In this document: positions 1 through 8,891 of the stretch, one piece after another
Numbering within the stretch: the first letter of the stretch is position 1
Layout: every line of letters starts with the position of its first letter
Assembly (NCBI RefSeq): GCF_018613235.1
Contig: NZ_JAGGQP010000034.1
Coordinates: 118,971 to 182,970 of the forward strand
DNA length: 64,000 nt
Source of the DNA: Bacillus sp. ISL-41
Lineage (GTDB): Bacteria; Bacillota; Bacilli; Bacillales; Cytobacillaceae
Direction of reading: 5' to 3'
Notes under the pieces: generated by a model
Told to the model about the DNA's origin: nothing
Database searches by the model: none
The model's input: only the letters and a program-made list of their open reading frames with translations
Made by a program: the position numbers and the translations under genes

Positions 1-522
1 TTCAGGTTTCATCAAAGGGCTTAATGAGGTAACCGGGTTTACTAAATTAATATGGTCTGGAAGGATCTCGAATTGCTGATCAAGGCTCATGCCCTTTGCC
101 TTGTCACCCAAAAAGTTTTTTAGAACATTCTCAATGACACGCTTGGCCAGTACCGCAGTGGCTGTATTCTCTTTTGAAAGATAAACGCTGACTGCCGATT
201 TATATGCCCTTACCAATTCTTCGGGTATTTTGGGAATATGCTGTATCTGGCTTGTCGGATCTGTGGAGCTCTGTGGATCATATATGTACACATCGGGCTG
301 TGTTTCGTTGTCCCTTGTAATGATAACAAACGGCACACTATGTTTGCATGAGGGACAAGCACTTTCAGTCATTAGTCCATGTTTGCTGCTCTGGTACGTC
401 GACTTAAGAACGAATTCAACTTTTTCCTTGCATACTGGACAGATATTTTTAATACCCTTTGGGACCTTCAAATGTCCGAACTGACTATAAGATGTAATCG
501 AACCGGCATAGATCCGCCTCAT
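1..522 (-). CDS. DUF4145-like protein with N-terminal zinc ribbon (cut by window start)
   Basis: The reading frame starts at ATG 520-522, preceded by an AGAAAGGGG ribosome site, and stays open to base 1, so the C-terminus lies outside the window; 174 codons are visible. Near the N-terminus there is a CPVC pair (about residue 28) and a CPSC pair (about residue 51), which looks like a four-cysteine zinc ribbon. The following part (SQIQHIPKIPEELVRAYKSA, then a helix with AKRVIENVL) resembles the DUF4145 domain, a module known from stand-alone proteins and from restriction or other defence enzymes. No enzymatic motif is visible. It lies on the same strand, 115 bp downstream of the arsA-like gene, and could be its own unit. 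The family call is moderately sure; no function is assigned. Confidence 0.6.
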   Translation of the reverse strand, partial: MRRIYAGSITSYSQFGHLKVPKGIKNICPVCKEKVEFVLKSTYQSSKHGLMTESACPSCKHSVPFVIITRDNETQPDVYIYDPQSSTDPTSQIQHIPKIPEELVRAYKSAVSVYLSKENTATAVLAKRVIENVLKNFLGDKAKGMSLDQQFEILPDHINLVNPVTSLSPLMKPE

Positions 523-637
523 TTTCGTGCCCCTTTCTGTATGACAGATTCCTTCCGCTCATCATTAGCTTTAGTTTCCATACAACTCAAAAAATTATCC
601 ATGTATTCATATAACCCTAATAAGCAAGATGAAAACG

Positions 638-1603
638 CTACTTTTGACTATGGTTCAAGATTGAATCGATTTGTTTTCCCAAAAGACCTGAAATGAACTC
701 CAGTGTGCTAAGCGAGGAAATATCATGCTCCAGGAGCGGCAGTAAAACCTTCCTCTGATTCTTGAATTTATCCTTGATTTCATCAAGATACAATCGCTCG
801 TTCGTTCTTCTTTGCGCCATGAACCGACCATCTGCCTCTTCGGGGATGACTTTGTTGACAACGATTGAGTTTACATGTATGCCATGCTGGTGCAGTGTTT
901 CGATTGCCTTACTCGTTTCAAGGATAGGAAGGCGCTCCGCGTTAAGTACAAATACATACTCCGTTTGTGTACCATCAAGCAGTATTTCTCGTACGCGCTT
1001 AAAACGGTTTTTCCGTTCATTCAGCTTGTCATATAAAGGGTCATCGACGATTTCACCATCGTTCATCCACTGTGCATAATTTTCATTCACCTTTTTGCGC
1101 CTTTCCAACAGCCCGTCCATCCAAACGCCCATTAATTCCGGCAGTGTCAGCAGCCGGATTGTATGCCCTGTCGGTGCTGTATCAAAGACAATGGCATCAT
1201 AATTTCTTATTTCCTCCAGAACCAATGAAGTGATTTTGTCAAACAGCGCTGCTTCTTCTGCCCCAGGCGAGGATGCTGCCATGTCAATCTGCCTGTTGAC
1301 CTCTTCCAGCATCGTCGCTTTTACCAGGCCTTTCAAGTTGCCTTTTACACCATTGATATAGTTCCTGGACTCCTGCTCCGAGTCAATCTCCAGTACATCG
1401 AGATTCCGGGTGGCATTTTCAATTTTTCCTCCACGGAAGTTCCGATGGAATAGATCCCCTGTATTATGTGCGGGATCGGTTGAAACCAGCAGGATCCTTT
1501 TCCCTTTTTGCGCAAGTAAGAGCGCCATGGCTGCAGATGTTGTACTTTTGCCAACACCGCCTTTTCCACCGATAAAATAAATCTTCTTGTCCAGCATCGC
1601 CAT
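638..1603 (-). CDS. ArsA/GET3-family ATPase, cysteine-free, in cstA operon
   Basis: A 321-residue single-domain ATPase of the ArsA/GET3 deviant P-loop class. The P-loop GGKGGVGKST is at residues 12-21, STDPAHN at 41-47, and the family signature DTAPTGHT at 141-148. ATG 1601-1603 is chosen because TTAGGAGG lies just upstream; a longer frame to 1672 has no good ribosome site. The whole protein has no cysteine, so it lacks both the arsenite-binding cysteine triad of ArsA pumps and the zinc CxxC of eukaryotic GET3. With no arsB, arsR or arsC nearby, an arsenic role is unlikely. It starts 11 bp after the Cys-Cys mini-protein gene and downstream of cstA, so it probably serves that membrane protein, perhaps as a chaperone-type ATPase (inference). 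ATPase family call is firm; the role is open. Confidence 0.85.
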   Translation of the reverse strand: MAMLDKKIYFIGGKGGVGKSTTSAAMALLLAQKGKRILLVSTDPAHNTGDLFHRNFRGGKIENATRNLDVLEIDSEQESRNYINGVKGNLKGLVKATMLEEVNRQIDMAASSPGAEEAALFDKITSLVLEEIRNYDAIVFDTAPTGHTIRLLTLPELMGVWMDGLLERRKKVNENYAQWMNDGEIVDDPLYDKLNERKNRFKRVREILLDGTQTEYVFVLNAERLPILETSKAIETLHQHGIHVNSIVVNKVIPEEADGRFMAQRRTNERLYLDEIKDKFKNQRKVLLPLLEHDISSLSTLEFISGLLGKQIDSILNHSQK

Positions 1604-1614
1604 ATCAGTTCCTC

Positions 1615-1881
1615 CTAACAGCAGCGTATTCCTTCGAGCGGGGATTTTTCCATTCCTGCCCGCAAATGCCAATCATGAAAACGCTCGATGATGACAGGGT
1701 AGAGTTCAAGCGTATAGTAAAATGCCGGGTTGGGCAGGCCAAGCATCTCTGAAAAGCATAACAGCATAAACAGGTCTTCTTCATCTCTCAATTCACGTGC
1801 TATTTCGGTCCTGTGCGGCTGCCTGAGAATCTCATCATAGACAGCTATAGCACGCTTGAATTGTTCGTAAAAACCCATCAT
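1615..1881 (-). CDS. cory-CC-star type mini-protein ending in Cys-Cys
   Basis: An 88-residue soluble, helix-rich protein with the last two residues Cys-Cys before the stop (LEGIRCC). Its conserved-looking core runs LLCFSEMLGLPNPAFYYTL and then a WH and SP pair before the CC end. This matches what I recall of the small family called cory-CC-star protein, which occurs beside CstA and ArsA-like ATPases in bacilli and actinobacteria; no function has been shown that I know of. The start is ATG 1879-1881 (a second ATG follows at once) after GAGAGGTAATC. The gene sits 56 bp after cstA and 11 bp before the ATPase gene, so the three form one transcript. The terminal Cys pair could bind metal, form a disulfide or be acylated; all three are guesses. 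Confidence 0.7.
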   Translation of the reverse strand: MMGFYEQFKRAIAVYDEILRQPHRTEIARELRDEEDLFMLLCFSEMLGLPNPAFYYTLELYPVIIERFHDWHLRAGMEKSPLEGIRCC

Positions 1882-1937
1882 GATTACCTCTCTTTCTAAA
1901 AATGACAATAGAGACCGGTCGCCCGGCCTCCATTTCA

Positions 1938-3680
1938 TTACATTTCCTTGCTTAATGGCGGTGGATTATTCCTGCTGAAGGCTGCGATTGCCTCGATGAT
2001 GATCCAGAAGACAAATATCAGGATCAGTCCGCCGATACCAAAGAGCAGCATATTCAGCTCGCCGCCCCCATATCCAGACCACTGGAAAACGACCTGTTGA
2101 ATCATAGCCCAGAGTGTCATGAAGAAAACGAACACCATTGGGATGAAAGTAACGAGATAATTCCTTCCCTGACGTTTTAGCCAGATGGAAACGAGCAGAA
2201 GGCTTACCCCTGCCAATAGCTGGTTGCTTGTTCCGAACAGCGGCCACAACAGGTATCCGCCAGAACCGAATCCATTAGGACCTTTTGGCAAAAGTACAAG
2301 CGCTGCACTGGAAACAACTGCGACAGTTGTCGCTACATGGGTTTTAGTCAAAGCCTGGACATTATATTCGCTTCCGATCTCAGCAATGATATAACGCATC
2401 AATCTGACTGAAGTATCCAAAGTTGTAGCGGCAAAGCTGACAACAATGATGGAAACAATTGTCCTTGCGATGTCCGCAGGAATCCAAATGCCAGTCGCAA
2501 GCTGGGCAGCACCATTGATGAAGTTGCCAAGGCCGCCTGAACTTGCAGCCGCAAAGCTTGAATACGCAGCAGTAAAATCAGCTTTTGTCGCAAATACAGT
2601 GACAACTGCAATGATGGCGATCAGTGCAAGAACCCCTTCCCCAACTGCACCAAGATAACCAACAAAACGGGCATCCGTTTCTTTTTCCAGCTGTTTGGAG
2701 GAAGTCCCCGAAGAAACCAGTCCATGGAACCCGGAAATCGCCCCGCAGGCAATTGTGATGAACAATAGCGGGAACCAGGAAACATCGGTAGCCGCAGCAT
2801 TCATCGCCGGAGCTGTAACTTCTGGCTGAAGGAGAACTAACCCAGCATATAAAATGAATAAACCTACAACCAACTGGTGTGAATTGATATAATCACGAGG
2901 CTGAAGGAGCTTCCAGACCGGCAGTGTTGAAGCAATGTACACGTAAACCATCAACACGATAATCCAGACTAAGAAAGCCATTGATACACCACTCAGGCCA
3001 AACATGACGGTGTTATCCGCTCCGCCAAAGTATTTCACAAGATCAATCTGCAATGCCGGTACACGGCTGGCCAGGATTGCGGCACCATACATGACCGCAA
3101 GTGCGACCAATGAAGGCAGAAGCATCCCTTTTTTCTTTTTATAAACAGCATAGCCAATCCAGATTGCGAGCGGAATTTGCAGGAATACGGACAGGACGCT
3201 TGCCGGGAAGTTGATAAATAAGTTCGCGATGACCCATGCAAAAACGGCGTTGACCATCAAAACAAGTATTAAAATAATGAATAAGAACATGATTTTCGCA
3301 CGTTTGCCAATCAGCTTATTTGTGATGGTACCTACTGACTGTCCCTTATTCCTGACTGAAAGGACAAGAGTTCCGAAGTCATGGACACCTGCCGCAAAGA
3401 CCGTCCCCAAAGTAACCCACAGGAATGCTGGAAGCCATCCCCAGTATACAGCGATTGCTGGCCCGACAATCGGTGCAGCTCCGGCAACAGAGGTAAAATG
3501 GTGGCCCCATAAGATCATTTTCTTCGTTGGGACAAAATCCACCCCATCCGAAAACTGGTGTGCCGGTGTAACGTAGTTAGGATCGAGACGGTAAATCTTT
3601 TCTGCTACCCACTTGGAATAGAAGCGATAGCCAATCGCAAAGACAATCATTCCGATCACGGCTAACCATAAAGAATTCAT
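1938..3680 (-). CDS. cstA: CstA-family carbon starvation / pyruvate or peptide transporter
   Basis: A 580-residue integral membrane protein of the CstA family, with some 15 or more hydrophobic segments. The N-terminal family block is clear: LDPNYVTPAHQFSDGVDFVP at about residues 33-52, then WGHHFTSVAGAAPIVGPAIA and GVHDF. E. coli relatives (CstA, BtsT/YjiY) are about 700 residues and take up peptides or pyruvate; the shorter Bacillus forms are near 600, so this length is usual for the phylum. Substrate cannot be told from sequence. The ATG at 3678-3680 follows AAAAAAGGAGG at a good distance. It is the first gene of the cstA, CC-star, ArsA-like operon, with a plausible sigma-A promoter at 3722-3751. 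It faces away from the protease gene. Confidence 0.92.
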   Translation of the reverse strand: MNSLWLAVIGMIVFAIGYRFYSKWVAEKIYRLDPNYVTPAHQFSDGVDFVPTKKMILWGHHFTSVAGAAPIVGPAIAVYWGWLPAFLWVTLGTVFAAGVHDFGTLVLSVRNKGQSVGTITNKLIGKRAKIMFLFIILILVLMVNAVFAWVIANLFINFPASVLSVFLQIPLAIWIGYAVYKKKKGMLLPSLVALAVMYGAAILASRVPALQIDLVKYFGGADNTVMFGLSGVSMAFLVWIIVLMVYVYIASTLPVWKLLQPRDYINSHQLVVGLFILYAGLVLLQPEVTAPAMNAAATDVSWFPLLFITIACGAISGFHGLVSSGTSSKQLEKETDARFVGYLGAVGEGVLALIAIIAVVTVFATKADFTAAYSSFAAASSGGLGNFINGAAQLATGIWIPADIARTIVSIIVVSFAATTLDTSVRLMRYIIAEIGSEYNVQALTKTHVATTVAVVSSAALVLLPKGPNGFGSGGYLLWPLFGTSNQLLAGVSLLLVSIWLKRQGRNYLVTFIPMVFVFFMTLWAMIQQVVFQWSGYGGGELNMLLFGIGGLILIFVFWIIIEAIAAFSRNNPPPLSKEM

Positions 3681-3721
3681 TTTTATAAACCTCCTTTTTT
3701 ATGAGTTGGTATTACAACTTA

Positions 3722-3751
3722 ATAATAAAAATATATTGCTGGATTAGTCAA
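3722..3751 (-). promoter_or_regulatory. Predicted sigma-A promoter of the cstA operon
   Basis: Read on the minus strand, TTGACT (3746-3751) and TATTAT (3722-3727) are separated by 18 bp and lie about 45 bp before the cstA start. Both hexamers are one or two bases from consensus. No cre box or other operator is evident. Confidence 0.5.
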
Positions 3752-3850
3752 TAAATTCTGACTACTTTTCTTAAAATCCTTTCTCCAAGCATTCACTCCT
3801 GCCTATAAAAATTTCCCAACATACAGATTCGACAATTTTTGACTTAGTTG

Positions 3851-3879
3851 TTGAAATGTTCAGACTATTAGAGTATAAA
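3851..3879 (+). promoter_or_regulatory. Predicted sigma-A promoter of the M4 protease gene
   Basis: TTGAAA (3851-3856) and TATAAA (3874-3879) are spaced by 17 bp, 55 bp before the TTG start. A second possible -10 element, TATAAT, follows at about 3892. No regulator site is obvious. Confidence 0.5.
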
Positions 3880-3909
3880 TATTATAATCTACTAATTCCT
3901 ATTAGATAG

Positions 3910-5565
<1,656 letters not shown>

Positions 5566-5588
5566 TAGCTTTATATTTATATTTAGAC

Positions 5589-5625
5589 AAACTGGCTCAT
5601 TTATTATTGTGAGCCAGTTTTTTTA
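5589..5625 (+). terminator. Rho-independent terminator of the M4 protease gene
   Basis: AAACTGGCTCA (5589-5599) pairs with TGAGCCAGTTT (5610-5620) and a run of T follows. It lies 24 bp after the stop codon. Confidence 0.9.
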
Positions 5626-5708
5626 TACTGCTGCTGATCTCTCGATTTCTGGTTTAAATGAGAGAATGAGTATTAAGGTTTTGAGTAAGCTGGATTGAGG
5701 ATGAATAA

Positions 5709-6176
5709 TCCTGACAGCTTTGGCTTCAGATCATGAAAAGTTGTCACAATAACAACGTAATCTTGACAGATTTGCCCTCGTATCCAGAAAAGCTGTCACG
5801 AAACCAATGGAATCTTGACAGCTTTGGCTTCGAAACATGAAAAGCTGTCACAATAACAACGTAATCTTGACAGCTTTGGCTTCGGATCATGAAAAGTTGT
5901 CACGAAACCAATGGAATCTTGACAGCTTTGGCTTCGGATTATGAAAAGTTGTCACAAAACCAATGGAATCTTGACAGCTTTGGCTTCGGATCATGAAAAG
6001 CTGTCACAAAACCAATGGAATCTTGACAGCTTTGGCTTCGGATCATGAAAAGCTGTCACAAAACCAATGGAATCTTGACAGCTTTGGCTTCGGATCATGA
6101 AAAGTTGTCACAATAACAACGTAATCTTGACAGATTTGCCCTCGTATCCAGAAAACCTGTCAAAAAAGAATCACTA
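5709..6176. repeat. Nine-unit tandem array, 52-bp unit with internal inverted repeat
   Basis: Units begin at 5709, 5761, 5813, 5865, 5917, 5969, 6021, 6073 and 6125, an exact 52-bp step. Each unit has the arms TTGACAGCTTT and AAAAGCTGTCA around a 13-14 bp centre, then a 14-15 bp tail. Units 6 and 7 are identical. Tails come in two types (AATAACAACG and AAACCAATGG), and units 2 and 9 share a different centre (ATTTGCCCTCGTATCCAG). Units 1-2 resemble units 8-9, as if a block had been copied. There are no unique spacers, so it is not a CRISPR array. No open frame or gene is embedded. It lies between the protease terminator and the S-box promoter, about 75 bp upstream of the latter. Confidence 0.95.
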
Positions 6177-6253
6177 TTCCATGACAAATACTTAAATTAA
6201 TCTTACATCGCAGGAATCTTCTGCTTAGATACTTCACCGCTTTAATAAAATGA

Positions 6254-6282
6254 TTGACATCCTTCCATAACCGATGTAATAT
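6254..6282 (+). promoter_or_regulatory. Predicted sigma-A promoter of the S-box methionine operon
   Basis: A perfect -35 TTGACA (6254-6259) and a -10 TAATAT (6277-6282), 17 bp apart, lie just upstream of the SAM riboswitch. The expected start of RNA is near 6289. Confidence 0.75.
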
Positions 6283-6313
6283 TTAGAGAAATTTAATAAT
6301 TCAATAATATGAA

Positions 6314-6475
6314 ATCTTATCCAGAGAAGCTGAGGGTCTGGCCCTGTGAAGCTTCAGCAACCTTCAATTATTTTTTGTTGAAAAGGTGCTAATTCCAGCA
6401 AGTTCTTGAAACTTGGCAGATAAGAAGACTGGCTACTAACTGTAAAGTCTTCTTCTTAAGAAGGCTTTTTTTGTT
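6314..6475 (+). promoter_or_regulatory. SAM-I riboswitch (S-box) with terminator
   Basis: The aptamer spans about 6314-6425. Helix P1 is TCTTATC (6314-6320) with GATAAGA (6419-6425), and the S-box core words CCAGAGAAGCTGAGGG, GCTTCAGCAACC, AAGGTGCTAATTCCAGCAAG and CTTGGCAGATAAG appear in order. The expression platform is readable. AAGAAGACT (6422-6430) can pair with AGTCTTCTT (6446-6454) as antiterminator. The same AGTCTTCTT pairs with AAGAAGGCT (6458-6466), followed by a T run, as terminator. SAM binding holds P1, frees the terminator strand and stops transcription. It controls metI-metC-yitJ-metH. Confidence 0.97.
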
Positions 6476-6600
6476 TTATTAGGGATCTCACACTGACTTT
6501 CTGGATCATTGTCGATCAAGTCCCTTTTTAAGTCGATTACCTCGTCTTTTCTCATAAAACAAAAAACTGCCATCTGACTATAAAATTAGGAGTGAATAAA

Positions 6601-7716
6601 TTGGCTGAAATCGATACAAAGCTAGCACAGCTTGGCAACAGGAGTGAATCATCAACAGGTGCGGTCAATCCACCAATATATTTAACGACAGCCTACCGCC
6701 ACGAAGGGATTGGACAATCCAGCGGCTATGATTATGTCCGCACGGGCAATCCTACTCGCGAAATCCTTGAAAAGGCGATTGCAGACCTGGAGGATGGTGA
6801 CCGCGGTTTTGCCTGCAGCTCCGGAATGGCAGCAATCTGGACAGTTCTCTCATTATTCGAGTATGGAGATGAATGGATTGTTTCAAAGGATTTATACGGG
6901 GGAACTTACCGGCTTCTGGAGCAGGGTTTCAAAAAGTGGGGATTACAAAGTACATATGCTGACATGGCCGATTTAAAAGAAATCAAATCCGCAATCAATC
7001 ATCGGACAAAGGCTCTTTTTGTAGAAACGCCGACAAATCCGCTGATGGAGCAGGCGGATATTGAAGCCATCGCAAATGTCGCAAGAGAGAACAGCATTCT
7101 GCTGATTGTTGATAATACCTTCTATACTCCCCTTCTGCAAAAACCATTGACATTAGGTGCAGATATCGTGATCCATAGTGCAACTAAATATCTTGGTGGT
7201 CACAATGATGTCCTTGCAGGGCTTATCGTTGCCAGGGGACAGCAGATATGTGATTCCCTCTCCCTACATCATAATGGCGGCGGTGCGGTGTTAAGTCCTT
7301 TCGATTCCTGGCTGCTCATCCGCGGGATGAAAACCCTGGCATTGAGGATGGAACGCCACGAGCAAAATGCCAGGGTGCTGGTGGATTATTTACAGAATCA
7401 TCTTGCAGTGAAGGATGTCTTATATCCTGGCAGAGGCGGAATGATTTCTTTCAGGGTACACTCTCCTGCCATGGTCAATCCGTTTTTAAAAAGTCTATCA
7501 ACCATTACTTTTGCTGAAAGCCTTGGTGGAGTCGAAAGCTTCATTACCTACCCTGCGACTCAGACACATGCTGATATCCCAGCTGAAATTCGCGAACAAA
7601 CCGGTGTTTGTGACCGACTGCTGCGATTCTCTGTGGGGATTGAAAATGTTGCAGATCTGATAAAAGATTTGGATGCAGCTTTCCAAAAGGCAAGCCAGGA
7701 GGCAGAAGCAATATGA
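6601..7716 (+). CDS. metI: MetI: cystathionine gamma-synthase / O-acetylhomoserine thiolyase
   Basis: A 371-residue PLP enzyme of the Cys/Met metabolism family. It joins an acylated homoserine with cysteine to give cystathionine, or with sulfide to give homocysteine directly. The PLP lysine is Lys196 in SATKYLGGHND, and the YVRTGNPTR block near residue 40 binds PLP phosphate across the dimer. The TTG at 6601 is chosen over a GTG at 6592, since the GTG falls within the AGGAG ribosome site. Size and place match B. subtilis MetI (373 residues). It is first in the S-box operon, and its stop overlaps the metC start by four bases (ATGA), suggesting coupled translation. Whether it prefers O-acetyl- or O-succinylhomoserine cannot be read from sequence. 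Confidence 0.93.
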   Translation: MAEIDTKLAQLGNRSESSTGAVNPPIYLTTAYRHEGIGQSSGYDYVRTGNPTREILEKAIADLEDGDRGFACSSGMAAIWTVLSLFEYGDEWIVSKDLYGGTYRLLEQGFKKWGLQSTYADMADLKEIKSAINHRTKALFVETPTNPLMEQADIEAIANVARENSILLIVDNTFYTPLLQKPLTLGADIVIHSATKYLGGHNDVLAGLIVARGQQICDSLSLHHNGGGAVLSPFDSWLLIRGMKTLALRMERHEQNARVLVDYLQNHLAVKDVLYPGRGGMISFRVHSPAMVNPFLKSLSTITFAESLGGVESFITYPATQTHADIPAEIREQTGVCDRLLRFSVGIENVADLIKDLDAAFQKASQEAEAI

Positions 7717-8891
7717 GCAGATATACATTCGAAACCCATCTGCTCCATAACAAGCATAAGTTCGATCCTGCAACCGGTGGAGTAAGCGTACCGATCCAGC
7801 ACGCCTCAACCTTCCACCAGCCGTCGGCAGACAAATTTGGTAAATATGATTACAGCCGCAGCCTTAATCCTACCAGAGAGGCACTTGAAGAAATAATCGC
7901 CGAGCTGGAAGGCGGTGTCCGGGGTTTTGCTTTTTCTTCCGGGATGGCCGCCATCTCAACTGCCTTTTTGCTTCTTTCTCAAGGTGACCACGTGGTCGTA
8001 ACCGAGGATGTTTATGGCGGTACTTACCGGATGGTTACACAGGTACTGAACCGTTTTGGTATTGAGCACACTTTTGTGGATATGACCGACCTCGAAGCGG
8101 TGGAGCATGCGATTAGGCCAAACACTGCGTTGCTATATGCAGAAACACCTTCCAATCCGTTATTGAAGGTCACTGACATAAATGCTGTCAGCGAAATTGC
8201 AAAGAAACACGGCGCTCTTACCTTTGTCGACAACACATTCATGACTCCCTACCTGCAGCGTCCGCTGGAACTTGGAGCTGATATTGTCCTTCACAGCGCC
8301 ACAAAGTTTCTGTCCGGTCACAGTGATACAGTCGCAGGTCTGGCGGTGGTTAAGGATGAAAAACTGGCCAACAGGCTTTATTCCCTGCAGAATTCTTTCG
8401 GGGCAGTCCTGGGAGTCCAGGATGCGTGGCTTGTTATGAGAGGTATCAAGACCTTGTCTGTCAGAATGAACCAATCTCAGGAAAGTGCAAAGAAAGTCGC
8501 TGGATTGTTAAAGAAACTGCCTTTAATCAAGAATGTCTTTTACCCTGGCCTTGCGGATCATCCGCAGTCGGACCTTCAGATTCAGCAGGCATATGGACCC
8601 GGAGCGGTACTGTCCTTTGAGCTTGAGGATGCAGAGGCTTTAACCAGATTCATAGAACAAGTGAAACTCCCAGTTTTTGCAGTCAGTCTTGGAGCAGTAG
8701 AATCCATTCTCTCTTATCCTGCAAAAATGTCACATGCGGCCATGCCGAAGGAAGAACGGGAAAGGCGCGGAATCACTGACGGCCTCCTTCGACTCTCTGT
8801 CGGGCTGGAAAACGCCGACGACTTGATCGCTGACTTTGAGCAAGCTTTGAATTACATAGGAACTTTAGCAGCACAAAAGGAGGAAGTCTAA
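7713..8891 (+). CDS. metC: MetC: cystathionine beta-lyase
   Basis: A 392-residue PLP enzyme, paralogous to the preceding gene. As MetC it would split cystathionine into homocysteine, pyruvate and ammonia in the cytosol. The PLP lysine is Lys198 in SATKFLSGHSD; YDYSRSLNPTR near residue 45 binds PLP phosphate. Assignment as lyase instead of a second synthase rests on gene order (B. subtilis metI-metC) and length (390 there). The ATG overlaps the metI stop and is preceded by CAGGAGG. The stop codon shares one base with the next start (TAATG). SAM-controlled through the upstream S-box. Confidence 0.92.
   Translation: MSRYTFETHLLHNKHKFDPATGGVSVPIQHASTFHQPSADKFGKYDYSRSLNPTREALEEIIAELEGGVRGFAFSSGMAAISTAFLLLSQGDHVVVTEDVYGGTYRMVTQVLNRFGIEHTFVDMTDLEAVEHAIRPNTALLYAETPSNPLLKVTDINAVSEIAKKHGALTFVDNTFMTPYLQRPLELGADIVLHSATKFLSGHSDTVAGLAVVKDEKLANRLYSLQNSFGAVLGVQDAWLVMRGIKTLSVRMNQSQESAKKVAGLLKKLPLIKNVFYPGLADHPQSDLQIQQAYGPGAVLSFELEDAEALTRFIEQVKLPVFAVSLGAVESILSYPAKMSHAAMPKEERERRGITDGLLRLSVGLENADDLIADFEQALNYIGTLAAQKEEV

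Noticed and set aside
638..1603. Arsenite-pump ATPase ArsA
   Set aside because: The protein has no cysteine at all, so no arsenite site, and no ars genes lie nearby; the context is cstA.
5709..6176. CRISPR array
   Set aside because: The 52-bp units are directly joined with no unique spacers, and each has an inner inverted repeat; there are no cas genes nearby.
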